Source: Dendrobium chrysotoxum
Lineage: Eukaryota > Streptophyta > Magnoliopsida > Asparagales > Orchidaceae
Length of the DNA: 64,000 nt
NCBI GenBank assembly: GCA_019925795.1
Contig: CM034298.1
Coordinates: forward strand, 54,090,365 to 54,154,364
Direction: 5' to 3'
Shown here: piece after piece, positions 55,501 to 64,000 of the stretch
Layout: each line of letters starts with the position of its first letter
Numbering within the stretch: position 1 is the first letter of the stretch
Notes under the pieces: generated by a model
Seen by the model: the letters and a program-made list of their open reading frames with translations, nothing else
Databases searched by the model: none
What the model was told of the DNA's origin: nothing
Translations under genes and position numbers: made by a program

Positions 55501-58446
55501 TTAGAATTGGAAGTTGATCCAAAACTTCTTTCTTCAAAGAATCTAGCGACAGGGGGGCCCAGTTCAAGCAAGAAGAAATCTTCGAAGTACTTCAAAGACC
55601 AAAAAGGAAAGCATAAGTCTGGATCAAAATCTCAAAAAGAAAAGAAGAAGAAATTGGCAAAGAAGAATACTGTGATTCAAAAATATATTGATTCCATCGA
55701 TGAATATCAGCAACCTTCAAGGCGTCCTATCATGTTGGAGGAATACATGGCTAATTTATTTCTCGACTCGGAATCAGAAAAGGAAGAGAGTATGCCAATC
55801 GAGACTTGCCGAGTCATAAATAAAAGAGGTGGAAGGGCTGTAAGAGGACGCAATGCACCTCTTGCTATCTATAAAGCTGATGTGAAAATGCCTTCTAAGG
55901 AAGTACATCATACACCATCACCTTTTACTGATTCAGATGAAGAATTACATTTCCCCGATGAAGAAAGTGATCACAAGGGTAAGAAGGTTCTTAAAGAAAA
56001 ATGCCCAAAACTCGGGAACAGCTCAGAGTCCGAGGAAGTTGAAAATATGGAAATTTCAAAGAACTCTCAAGCGGAAGCTAGTTCATCTTCAGAGGTGACA
56101 CAAATTCAGCTGAGAAGTGGAAAGCAGGTTCCTCCACCTCAAAAGAAAATAAAAGATAAGGAGAAGACCATTCAGCTCAACGAGGCTGCTATTCCACAAG
56201 AGACTATTAAACCCAAGGTTGTCACTGCAAATGTGGATTACAATATATTGTCCCATCTCCGTAAATTACCTGCACTGCTGAGTGTCTATGATGCCCTTCT
56301 TATGTCTAAGAATCTTCGGGAAACACTCATTAAAGCTTTACAAAATCCTGAACAGTACGAGGCATTCTTTGCCGAGCAAAACTTAAAAGAAGCTTTGCAT
56401 ACACAAAATACCGCTACAATCACTTTCTGTGATAGTGATCTGCTCCTGGGAACTGCGGATCATAATCGGCCACTATATGTTACTGCGGAGAGTAACAACA
56501 TTGAAATAAATAGAATTTTGATCGATCCAGGTTCCTCCGTTAATCTAATGAGCCTCAAAATGCTCAAAGGATTGGCCCTGGACGTCCAATATTTGAACAG
56601 AAGCACGGTGTTTCTACAAGGATTCAATGAGCAAGGGCAAAGAACGTTGGGGTCCTTGGTTTTACCTCTAAACTTTGGGGAACTTAATACAGAGGCAACA
56701 TTTCACATCATTGATTCCAATACATCATACAGGGCACTTCTCGGAAGACCATGGCTCCACGAGTATGGTATAGTGCCCTCAACGCTTCATCAATGTATGA
56801 AATACATTCGAGATAATGAAGAATATCGCATTGATGGTGATGAACAACCGTTCCTGGTGCACGAAGTCAAAATTTATGATGATGCCAAGTACTTTATGCC
56901 AAAAGACAGTGAACTTCTGAGGATTCAGGCCGCTACACTAGATAAAATAAAGTCAAAAGATAAAGGCAAGAATAAATCAAAGAAAATTTGCTCAGTGCCT
57001 CACCTTGGTAGTGATACGGAAGAGGAAGAGGATATCTCCACAACTTTTAAGCCCCTAATCATAGGGAAAAGAAGGAATGAACTATCAACTGTTCCTTTTG
57101 ATTACGAAGCTAGTCACGCAAATAAGGTACGGTGTTCAAACAAACCGAGCATTGAAGGAGAAGAAGAGTTTCTTTATCAGCCCAAGGGTGCTACAGAATC
57201 TCAAGGAGAAGGGGACCCAGGACCCAGTTCCATATCTAAGAAATTCCAAAAAGTTTCAATTTCGATGATAAGAGTCTCTGAAGAGCAGATATCTGCAGAC
57301 ATCATCAAAATAGTACGTGTACCTGTGGCACATTCCAAAACATTGACTTCTTCCTCTAACACAGACATAAAAATATTAAAAACCTTCTATGTTCCCCCCA
57401 AAAGAGGTCTCAATGAACGTGGATCTATCTTTTATAAATCAAGAGTAATACCGCATCACATTACTCCTGAAATTGAATGCGAAGATGATTGGAGAAATGG
57501 AGATTTAAGGATAATCATTCCTCAATATCCTCCACCAATTATGAGAAAGCTGATAGAAAGAAGAATCTTCTTTGTGCAAACGAGCAAGCAAGCTCGTTAC
57601 TTCAGAAAGCTCTGGCACAACGAGCAAGCACAAAAACCCATTGGCAATGGTTTGTATACAACATGGGGTCTTGGATATGCTCGAAATTCATATCTTACAC
57701 GAGCAGCATCCTATCATTATCTTGAATACCCCCGGCGTTCGCATATTACATGCGCAACGTCCTATAATATTACAGACAAGGAGGAGAGACCATTAGAGTC
57801 TGAAAATCAAACTGAAGATCTGATTGTAGATCTGAAAGAAGCTCCAAAAGAGTTTGAAGAAGGTGGTCAAGCTACTGTAGATGAGCTCAAAGAAATAAAT
57901 TTGGGTACAGAAGAGGATCCCAAACCTACATTCTTCAGCACTAATCTCTCACAGGAGAAAGCAGAGGAGCTGAAAATGTTACTTCTTGATTACAAAGACT
58001 GTTTCGCATGGAATTACACTGAAATGCCTGGTTTATCACCAGAAGTAGCAGTGCATAAACTCTCCATCAATACTAGAATACCGCCTATTAAGCAAGCACC
58101 CAGGCGAATGCGACTTGAAATTGAAGAACAAGTCATTGCTGAAACTAAGAAGCTTATTGAAGCTGGTTTTATTCGAGAAGAGAAGTATGCTGATTGGATC
58201 GCTAATATCGTTCCAGTAAAGAAAAAGAATGGCCAAATCCGTGTTTGTATAGACTACCGGGATTTGAATAAAGCATGCCCAAAGGATGATTTCTCATTAC
58301 CAAATGCAGAACTTATGGTTGATAATACATCGAACCATGACATGTTCTCATTCATGGATGGATCATCAGGTTATAATCAAATCAAAATGGATCCAGAGGA
58401 TGAAAAACACACCTCATTTCGAACTCCCATTGGCATATATTGCTAA
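52522..58446 (+). CDS. Tat element Gag-protease-RT N-terminal part, ended by an in-frame TAA
   Basis: A 1974-codon frame. Residues 1-~600 are a long extension: a basic, Arg/Tyr-rich segment (~240-360), an acidic stretch and a coiled-coil-like Glu/Gln/Lys region (~490-550). Gag capsid (retrotransposon gag family) covers ~630-780 (VPKFNLFDG, then FEWYAELP). A CCHC-like knuckle, CPYH...HPIEDC, sits at ~897-911. Low-complexity Lys/Ser/Glu linkers follow. The aspartic protease has ILIDPGSSVNLM at ~1331 and LLGRPWLH at ~1406. RT begins ~1844 with VCIDYRDLNKACPKDDFSLP at ~1908 and motif A (FMDGSSGYNQI). The stop at 58444-58446 falls inside RT, before the YVDD motif. The same frame continues at once downstream, so this is a nonsense change, not a frameshift. 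The ATG at 52522 is the first long-frame start after the primer site. Confidence 0.9.
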   Translation: MTPVKSFMTVNLGEGARVQFPQAVLNTGYAGATIQFGTISEVMQFQQFLPENVVSVPTVKGVTKKPITEAVDEKAPKRASVFSRLSMASATAPTVQKKISDPKLQSVAVNTTSRNIIQEEVPEEYIIEVPDASTKLSRKARRKANARLRANGLMSNTPQESSPQLEANVPTNNGFEPLKWVKRNNDKGQLKKSFWETSRQQPQLPKKEESASSKIYKILKAVKDKNLQRRLRKSFTKAISSNAAHPQYNKFSSKSYREEFKRPPYYRDPRNFCPNMGRYPYYGRKELGEPSVNIHARGYNRRYDKQRPQQWHHGSNYSKVHANAGGHQYVTTKRQQIWVPKRPKYPEAQKEVHHKEIYKGRLKSQVQRLSPNKETSVDMITPEKEEYVVYNESPDSPVIHWKRRSQLGDDHELDENDDFCDDDEEVEGCIGPMDIEVVRMVDHIPDRFNQRYTRRNAAFNLQNEEQLRDDQEQAAAVNRTPQPEEVEKEEAEEVVKRLQLEMQSMQQKKDQEIYHLNARLDEMSNMMKQLFGQLGMMATTSQPPIANSQGNVQTTPDVPDTSDRKLEELQEPILIASKEDEVVSKSQIENLISQKVKAAIASEAADALVEKGRPYPAEYDQEKYPKGYVVPKFNLFDGTANPRQHMAQFKATCGNTGGNDALLLRQFVSSLTGTAFEWYAELPNDSVRTFAELETMFIKRFASATKKVTIADLALEKRKREESVTKYITRWRNLSMKCEQQLTEKHAVEILMGNIDDHMAPYLAMATINTFQELLDRVAKFERLPRPRSAGFNYNSNPPGKGKQVKTFDPKRSEVNATFPSSSDKKEKEISMNPLKMPQQTKERQRPPTLQEKINKSYSFKKECTGKIFRHALKIGLQLPESRRPEQAGMTDDPNYCPYHRIISHPIEDCFIFKDWVERNYQSGELTLSNSVLVNPKREKTNVISSIPCQNTEDQKGKAPEEDEGGWETFISKKTKQMMNVLLAIEGICRKSTLELEVDPKLLSSKNLATGGPSSSKKKSSKYFKDQKGKHKSGSKSQKEKKKKLAKKNTVIQKYIDSIDEYQQPSRRPIMLEEYMANLFLDSESEKEESMPIETCRVINKRGGRAVRGRNAPLAIYKADVKMPSKEVHHTPSPFTDSDEELHFPDEESDHKGKKVLKEKCPKLGNSSESEEVENMEISKNSQAEASSSSEVTQIQLRSGKQVPPPQKKIKDKEKTIQLNEAAIPQETIKPKVVTANVDYNILSHLRKLPALLSVYDALLMSKNLRETLIKALQNPEQYEAFFAEQNLKEALHTQNTATITFCDSDLLLGTADHNRPLYVTAESNNIEINRILIDPGSSVNLMSLKMLKGLALDVQYLNRSTVFLQGFNEQGQRTLGSLVLPLNFGELNTEATFHIIDSNTSYRALLGRPWLHEYGIVPSTLHQCMKYIRDNEEYRIDGDEQPFLVHEVKIYDDAKYFMPKDSELLRIQAATLDKIKSKDKGKNKSKKICSVPHLGSDTEEEEDISTTFKPLIIGKRRNELSTVPFDYEASHANKVRCSNKPSIEGEEEFLYQPKGATESQGEGDPGPSSISKKFQKVSISMIRVSEEQISADIIKIVRVPVAHSKTLTSSSNTDIKILKTFYVPPKRGLNERGSIFYKSRVIPHHITPEIECEDDWRNGDLRIIIPQYPPPIMRKLIERRIFFVQTSKQARYFRKLWHNEQAQKPIGNGLYTTWGLGYARNSYLTRAASYHYLEYPRRSHITCATSYNITDKEERPLESENQTEDLIVDLKEAPKEFEEGGQATVDELKEINLGTEEDPKPTFFSTNLSQEKAEELKMLLLDYKDCFAWNYTEMPGLSPEVAVHKLSINTRIPPIKQAPRRMRLEIEEQVIAETKKLIEAGFIREEKYADWIANIVPVKKKNGQIRVCIDYRDLNKACPKDDFSLPNAELMVDNTSNHDMFSFMDGSSGYNQIKMDPEDEKHTSFRTPIGIYC

Positions 58447-58449
58447 AAG

Positions 58450-58926
58450 GTGATGCCATTCGGCTTGAAAAATGCTGGGGCTACCTATCAAAGGGCAATG
58501 ACTCGAATCTTCGATGATCTAATTCATAAACATGTTGAATGTTATGTTGATGACTTGGTTGTAAAAAGTAAAGTTCAACATGAGCATGTAAACGATCTTA
58601 GGATTGTATTCAAAAGAATTCGAAAATTTAATTTGAAAATGAATCCATTAAAGTGTGCTTTCGGTGTTACTTCCGGAAAATTTCTTGGATTTATTGTGCG
58701 TCATAGAGGAATTGAAATTGATCCCTCTAAAATTAAAGCAATAGTGGAAATGCCACCTCCAAAAACGTTAAAACAACTTCGTTCAATCCAAGGTAGATTG
58801 GCGTATATTCGAAGGTTTATATCTAACCTTTCAGGTAGATGTCAACCATTCGCACGTCTAATGAAGAAAAATACACCTTTCATATGGGATGATGCATGTC
58901 AAGAGGCATTTAATAGCATAAAATAA
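58450..58926 (+). pseudogene. Tat element RT C-terminal part between two stop codons
   Basis: In the same frame as the preceding segment, 158 codons carry the RT block MPFGLKNAGATYQRAM, the catalytic YVDD (~31-35), and the RT thumb/connection region. It ends at a second in-frame TAA (58924-58926), where the connection to RNase H should continue. With no start or splice signal of its own, this segment could be translated only by readthrough. Confidence 0.85.
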
Positions 58927-58929
58927 TAT

Positions 58930-61212
58930 TTGCTACATCCTCCAATCCTTGCTGCCCCAATCCCAGGGAAACCCCTAATCTTATATACAGCTGCTCTTGA
59001 AGAATCACTCGGAGCATTGCTAGCACAAACAAATGAAGATGGCAAAGAAAATGCCCTTTATTATATCAGCCGACGATTGATAGGGGCAGAATCTAAATAT
59101 TCACATATAGAAAAGCAATGCTTAGCATTGATCTTTGCCACTCAAAAACTTCGGCATTATATGTTATCCCATAAAATCACTTTAATATCTAAAGTGGATC
59201 CATTAAAATTTTTAATGACGAGACCCACTCTCACTGGTCGTCTAGCCAAATGGGCTGTCTTGCTAATGCAATTTGACATAACATATATGCCACAAAAAGC
59301 AGTGAAAGGACAGGCTCTAGCTGACTTTCTAGCGGCCCATCCTTTACCTGCAGATTCTCCACTCAACGATGAACTGCCAGATGAGCAAACACTTGATGTG
59401 GAGGAGAGGAAAAATCTTCCAGAATGGGAGCTCTATTTCGATGGAGCTTCATCAATAAAACCATCAAAGCCACCTAAGTTCCCGACAATTCAAGTGGGCA
59501 TCGGCCTCATATTTGTTACACCACAAAAAGGGATACTCCGATATTCCTATAGCTTAACAGAGCCTCGCACTAATAATGAGGCTGAATATGAAGCCTTAAT
59601 AGCAGGCCTTGAGTTGGCAATGAACATGAACATTCAAAAACTCCATATATATGGAGATTCTCAACTCATCATCAAACAAATAATAGGCGCTTTCAAAATC
59701 AATAAGCCTGAATTAATCTCGTATCATGAGTATGCTCTGAAACTTCTACAACAAATTCCTGAAGTAACTCTCACTAGAATTACACGCAGTGAAAATGGCA
59801 AAGCTGATGCACTTGCAAAGCTAGCCAAAGAATTAGCAAATCCTCAGGAGGGTCCAATCCTCATAACTGTTCAAAATAGGAATGCATTAACTCCAGCTAT
59901 CATACAAGATGATGAAGGAAAAGAAATGCAAAAGAGCATGGCTATATCTGATGAAAATGATTGGAGAGATCCATTCATCAGATATTTCAAAGAAGGGAAA
60001 TTGCCCGAAAGTAAATCTATGGCTTCGCAAATATCACGAAGAGCATTAAGATATGCTTTCGTAAATGACACGTTATATCGTAGATCATTTGATCAAATAT
60101 GGCTACGATGTTTAGGTCCTGATGAATCCCAAAAAGTCATAAGTGAAGTTCATGAGGGATTATGTGGTGCACACCAGTCTGGACCAAAAATGAAAATCAA
60201 AATCAAACGTATGGGATACTATTGGCCAAGTATGGTTCAAGATTGTATCGACCATGCTAAGAAGTGCCATCAATGTCAAGTGCATGGAGATATCATTCAT
60301 CGACTACCTAACCCGCTACATCCTACAGTAGCATCGTGGCCATTTGAAAGCTGGGGCACCGATATAATAGGTCCTATAGAACCACCATCTTCTTTGGGAC
60401 ATCGTTTCATTCTTGCTGCAACTGACTACTTCTCAAAATGGGCTGAAGCAATTCCCTTAAGAGAAGTTAAAGCAGATAATGTGATGAAATTCTTTCGAGA
60501 TAATATTGTTTATCGATTTGGAGTACCACGTCGAGTTATATCTGACAATGGCACGTCCTTTAAAAGTGCTAAAATCTATAAATTTATCGAACGACATAAA
60601 ATAGATTGGCGCTATTCTTCGATATACAATCCACGAGCTAATGGTTTAGCTGAAGCTTTTAACAAAACCTTGGTAAAATTACTTAAGAAAATTCTCTCTA
60701 AAAATAAGAGAGAATGGCACGATAAGTTGACAGAAGCTCTTTGGGCTTATCGTACCACTTATAAAACTGCAACACAGGCCACCCCATATTCACTAGTTTT
60801 CGGAACTGAGGCAATATTACCTCTCGAGGTCGAGTTGCCGTCTCTTCGTATTGCTGTTCAATACGAATTAACTAAAGAAGAAAATGATCTTCTACGATTT
60901 GAAGAGCTCGAAGCTCTTGATGAAGTTCGACTTCAAGCTCAACAAAGTTTAGAATCCTACAAGGCAAGAATGACTAGGGCCCATGGTCGAATGGTTCGTC
61001 CTAGAAGTTTCAAAGAGGGTGAACTTGTTCTGGTTCGCCGAAGACCTATAATCCCTCATCGTCGCCCCGGTGGCAAATTTGATCCGATATGGGAAGGACC
61101 CTTCATCATTGAAATAGTGTATGAAGGAGGGGCATATCAACTCATAGACCTAAAAGGTCAAAGACCTATGCCACCAATAAATGGTCAATATTTGAAGAAA
61201 TATCACACATAA
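58930..61212 (+). CDS. Tat element RNase H, archaeal-type RNase H and integrase part
   Basis: 760 codons in the same frame as the two upstream parts. Residues ~1-145 are the RT-associated RNase H, degenerate at its first acidic position (LILYTAALE). Residues ~165-300 are a second, intact-looking RNase H of archaeal type: DGASS (~171), NNEAEYEA (~214), GDSQLI (~242), KADALAKLA (~292). Integrase follows: an HHCC finger from HEGLCGAH (~407) to CHQC (~446), catalytic D in WGTDIIGP (~475), D in SDNGTSF (~538) and E in AEAFNKTL (~575), giving the D,D35E spacing; the C-terminal domain ends QYLKKYHT. All integrase catalytic residues are present. The frame is open only because of the stop just upstream; its internal ATG is probably not a natural start. 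Confidence 0.9.
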   Translation: MLHPPILAAPIPGKPLILYTAALEESLGALLAQTNEDGKENALYYISRRLIGAESKYSHIEKQCLALIFATQKLRHYMLSHKITLISKVDPLKFLMTRPTLTGRLAKWAVLLMQFDITYMPQKAVKGQALADFLAAHPLPADSPLNDELPDEQTLDVEERKNLPEWELYFDGASSIKPSKPPKFPTIQVGIGLIFVTPQKGILRYSYSLTEPRTNNEAEYEALIAGLELAMNMNIQKLHIYGDSQLIIKQIIGAFKINKPELISYHEYALKLLQQIPEVTLTRITRSENGKADALAKLAKELANPQEGPILITVQNRNALTPAIIQDDEGKEMQKSMAISDENDWRDPFIRYFKEGKLPESKSMASQISRRALRYAFVNDTLYRRSFDQIWLRCLGPDESQKVISEVHEGLCGAHQSGPKMKIKIKRMGYYWPSMVQDCIDHAKKCHQCQVHGDIIHRLPNPLHPTVASWPFESWGTDIIGPIEPPSSLGHRFILAATDYFSKWAEAIPLREVKADNVMKFFRDNIVYRFGVPRRVISDNGTSFKSAKIYKFIERHKIDWRYSSIYNPRANGLAEAFNKTLVKLLKKILSKNKREWHDKLTEALWAYRTTYKTATQATPYSLVFGTEAILPLEVELPSLRIAVQYELTKEENDLLRFEELEALDEVRLQAQQSLESYKARMTRAHGRMVRPRSFKEGELVLVRRRPIIPHRRPGGKFDPIWEGPFIIEIVYEGGAYQLIDLKGQRPMPPINGQYLKKYHT

Positions 61213-61261
61213 AGATTTTTATGTATGCAAATTTGCCTGCAATGCAGCAGATAAATCCCAA

Positions 61262-61610
61262 ATCCCCTCCTAAAAGATAAGAGGCAATTTGTATATCTCC
61301 CTATAAGGTTGGAAATAAATTCAAACTCCCTCCTGAAAGACAGGAGACAATTTTTATATTCTCTTTCATTGCAGGAGATAAATTCAAATCCCTCCTGAAA
61401 CACAGGAGGCAATTTTCTATTCTCCTATAAAATGGGAGATAAATCCAAAATCCCTCCTGAAACACAGGAGGCAATTTTATATTTTCCTATAAAATGGGAG
61501 ATAAATCCAAAATCCCTCTTGAAACACAGGAGGCAATTTTATATTCTCCTATAAAATGGGAGATAAATCCAAACACCCTCCTGAAAGATAGGAGGTGATT
61601 TTTATAAAAA
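61262..61610 (+). repeat. 62-bp tandem array, about 6 copies, 3' of integrase
   Basis: CCTCCTGAAA recurs near 61330, 61391, 61453, 61515 and 61576, with a first diverged unit near 61266. Each unit contains the short inverted pair CCTCC...GGAGG, then CAGGAGGCAATTTT and TCCTATAAAATGGGAGATAAA. The GGAGGCAATTT word matches the polypurine-tract edge at 62240-62250. Confidence 0.85.
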
Positions 61611-61654
61611 ACCCCTTTGCTAAATAAAGTAAGGATATTATAAATCTTTTATGC

Positions 61655-62170
61655 TCACAAACCTAAGGGTCGAGCTAAATCCATAAAGTTCAAGCCTAAG
61701 GGCCGAACTTTATAAATCTTTTATGCTCACAAACCTAAGGGTCGAGCTAAAATCTACTGGTTCAACAAGCCTAAAGGCCGAACCTCTAAAAATCCCTCAA
61801 GCTCATAAACCTAAGGGTCGAGCTCTATTTTTATCAACCTAAATGGTTAAAACAAAGTATTGGTTCAAGGACTGAATCTATAAAATCTTCTATGCTCATA
61901 AACCTAAGGGTCGAGCTATTTTCATCAACCTATATAAGGGTTGAAAGTCAAAATAAGTTCAATAAGCCTAAGGGCCGAACCTTTAAACCTTCTGTGCTAA
62001 CAAACCTAAGGGTCGAGCTAAATTCTCACAGGTTCAATAAGCCTAAGGGCCGAGCCTTTAAACCTTTCATGCTCATAAACCTAAGAGTTGAGCTAAATAC
62101 ATGTTCAACAACTCTAATGACTGAATCTCTACAAATTTTATTTGCCCATAAACCTAAAGAGAATATTGAA
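61655..62170 (+). repeat. Second degenerate tandem array before the right LTR
   Basis: Alternating words AAACCTAAGGGTCGAGCT (about 61657, 61729, 61803, 61900, 62005, and a variant near 62077) and AGCCTAAGGGCCGAAC (about 61690, 61767, 61968, 62040), spaced 70-105 bases. The frame at 61892-62203 is a repeat artefact. Confidence 0.8.
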
Positions 62171-62234
62171 AGAATGAGATATTTTCAGAAAATACTACAA
62201 TGAATTCCTTGCGTGAAAATCACACAAGAATTTC

Positions 62235-62248
62235 GTTGGGAGGCAATT
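62235..62248 (+). other. Polypurine tract
   Basis: GTTGGGAGGCAATT lies directly before the right LTR start (TGTTAAC at 62249). It is the expected place for plus-strand priming, although the tract is short and interrupted by pyrimidines. Confidence 0.65.
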
Positions 62249-64000
62249 TGTTAACAAAAAAAAAAAAAGAAACGGAACAAAAGAAAATCGAACCGAAGCA
62301 TCTCTTCGCTGCCTCCGCCGGTCCCACTTCGCCAAATCCGTATCTCTTCGGCACAGTAACCGTCTACCGATGATCCGAAATGATAAAAGGAAGGAATTCG
62401 GGGAAAAAAAAGAAGAAGAAGAAACTTACGCCCGCACGCGCCCGCTGCTTCGGCTCCTTGCGGTTCGACTTCGTTGCTTGGCAGAGCGTCTAGGGCTCGC
62501 CCTTCATCTTCTCTTTTCGACGTTGTTGTTCGGCCTCATTGCTTTGCAGGAGGCGGAGAGCTTGCCCGAGTCGCTTCTTCCGCTCCTTCGTTGCCGCCCG
62601 ACGTTGCTCCCTCGGTGCCTTCGCTGCAGTCCGACTTTGCTTCGCAGGAGAAGTAGAGATTGCACGCGTTGTTCCTGCGGCTCCCCCGTTGCTGTTCGCC
62701 TTCGTCCTTCACAGGGGGTGCGGAGATCGCATGAGTGCTCTTCGACTCCTTCGTTGCTGCCCGACTTCATTGCTTTGCAAGAGGTAGAGATTGCACGAGC
62801 GGCTTCTTTGGCTCCTTTATTACTGTTCGACTTCACTCCTCTGCCGAATCCACTGCCGAACCCTGGCCAAACCCAACCCATACCCGATCGAACTCCTTCT
62901 TCGAGCCAATTTTTTTTATATTATATATTGTATATTATAATATGATAATATAATGACATATATTATATTATAATATATTATATAATATTAAAAATATATA
63001 ATGTTATATTAAAAAAAAATATATTAAAAAAATAAAAATCATGATTTTTTCAAACATGTGTCGAAGACCTCGTGCCGTTGTACCTCAGGTCCGGCCGGGA
63101 TGGTTTGGAAGTGAAGACCCGTGCCGTGATCTTAGATCCGGGCGGATGGTTTAAAATTTGAAGACCCGCGCCGTGATCTTAGATCCGGGCGGATGGTTTT
63201 GAATTCGAAGACCCCACGCAGTCGATCTTAGATCCTGGTGGGATAGTTTTGATTCGAAGACCCTACGCCGTTGACCTTAGGTCCGGGTAGGAAGAAATTA
63301 GGGCAAAAGCCCTCTCTTACCTCCCGGCGCTGGGGAGGGGACGCCGGGAGGCTGCCGAAATTTCCTAGAAATTACAAAACCTGTTTGGAACAATTGGAGA
63401 GCAAGTGAATTTTAATTAGTCAGCCTCAATGAAAATTAATTAATGAAATTTAATTAATTACAAGACTTGAGTGATTAAACTAATTAAATTAAAATTAATT
63501 GAAATTTGTTAATTAAAATTGATTAGCAAATTCAATTGGTTAATTAATTATCCTCAAGCAATTCAGATCCTTAAGCAGTTCAAAATCAAGGAATAGTTGA
63601 AATTTGAAATCAAAGAGTAGTTAAAAATATCCTACTGACATGGATGACATGAAAATACACTGCGAAAAGATCCTACTAAGGGATATAATAAGGAATGTTC
63701 TCCCATTTATTTTTATACTGCTCGTCGTTCTCCCAAAAGCCATCAATATAAGTGAAAACTTGTTTAATATCATCCCAATCAAAAGACTATTTTCGAGATG
63801 CCTCAAGTATCTCTAAATGATATTGTCTCAAATATCTTCAAATAAGACGTCTCTTTAAGAGATTCTATCGCAAGTTAAATTTGAGTGGAAGACTTTGAAT
63901 TGTTTTAGCATTTCAAATGTTATTACTCTTGAAATATTAGAGATCTCTAACTGTTAAAACATCACTTCTCTTTCTATAATTAATGAGATAGCAAAACTTG
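62249..64000 (+). repeat. Right LTR, first 1752 bases (truncated by the window)
   Basis: Corresponds to 48428-50184 of the left LTR. By eye there are about 7-8 substitutions (for instance at the fifth base, in the GC-rich block near 62513, 62580 and 62616, and near 63245 and 63859), plus length changes in A/T runs near 62260, 62405 and 63015. One length change near 62405 extends the open frame in the GC-rich block here relative to the left LTR. Confidence 0.92.

Larger units (their letters stand above)
48428..64000 (+). mobile_element. Giant Ty3/gypsy LTR retrotransposon, Tat lineage (right LTR runs off the window)
   Basis: Order: left LTR 48428-52334, primer site 52341, gag-pro-RT-RNaseH-aRNaseH-integrase frame 52522-61212, two tandem arrays 61262-62170, polypurine tract, right LTR from 62249. 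The second, archaeal-type RNase H between the RT-associated RNase H and integrase defines the Tat lineage. Corresponding LTR positions are about 13.82 kb apart, so the full element should be about 17.7 kb. The expected 5-bp duplication would be TAGGG (48423-48427); its partner is outside the window. About 7-8 substitutions over 1.75 kb of comparable LTR imply an insertion of perhaps 0.1-0.3 million years at commonly used plant LTR rates. Confidence 0.93.

Noticed and set aside
52607..58236. Short frames on both strands inside the retrotransposon polyprotein
   Set aside because: Shadows of the long Gag-Pol frame in other phases, with no independent domains.
58444..58929. Stop codons as an Ogre-like intron between protease and RT
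   Set aside because: The stops lie inside RT and at the RT/RNase H boundary in unbroken frame. The coding similarity runs straight through them, so no intron is indicated.
61892..62203. 103-codon frame before the right LTR
   Set aside because: The peptide is the tandem unit translated (repeated NLRVEL / NKPKGR), not a gene.
1..64000. tRNA or rRNA genes
   Set aside because: None was recognised by eye. The only tRNA-like match is the retrotransposon primer site. A tRNAscan run would settle it.

Overview
This is a window of angiosperm nuclear DNA. It has AT-rich intergenic sequence, GT-AG introns, two recognisable intron-containing plant genes on the minus strand, and many plant transposable elements. 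The species cannot be told from the sequence. All exon boundaries below were read by eye from splice signals, phase continuity and family knowledge; nothing was aligned by software.

Layout. 1-2.3 kb holds transposon debris: a decayed Copia reverse transcriptase, a patch resembling the LTR found at the other end of the window, and a hAT-type non-autonomous element. At 2.7-2.95 kb (minus) is what looks like the first exon of a plastid-targeted RRM protein; the rest of that gene is not visible. 6.4-15.4 kb (minus) is a complete 18-exon gene for an ERD6-like sugar transporter (481 aa deduced). Its introns and promoter are full of Tourist-type MITEs, hAT MITEs and a LINE tail. 16-24 kb is gene-free: foldback elements, a local duplication, two minisatellite arrays, several 70-90-bp hairpins and another hAT MITE. 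24.1-36.2 kb (minus) is a complete 9-exon gene for a three-RRM BRN1/BRN2-type (Bruno-like/CELF) RNA-binding protein (436 aa deduced), with a 6.7-kb intron.

36.3-48.4 kb is gene-free and contains a large foldback element, microsatellites, and a 2.5-kb hAT transposon with a perfect 8-bp target duplication but a broken transposase. 48.4-64.0 kb is a very large Ty3/gypsy retrotransposon of the Tat lineage: a 3.9-kb left LTR, a tRNA-Arg type primer site, a gag-pro-RT-RNaseH-aRNaseH-integrase frame broken by two in-frame TAA codons, two 3' tandem arrays, a polypurine tract, and the first 1.75 kb of the right LTR. The sequenced LTR parts differ by only about 7-8 substitutions, so the insertion is young.

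The host genes do not form a pathway. One transporter probably moves sugars across an internal membrane and one RNA-binding protein probably controls mRNA stability. No clearly new biological system is evident. The most unusual signals are (i) the polypurine-tract/LTR-edge-like motif repeated in a 62-bp tandem array inside the Tat element, (ii) MITEs packed against the transporter's TATA box and against one splice donor, and (iii) a family of very small near-perfect hairpins.
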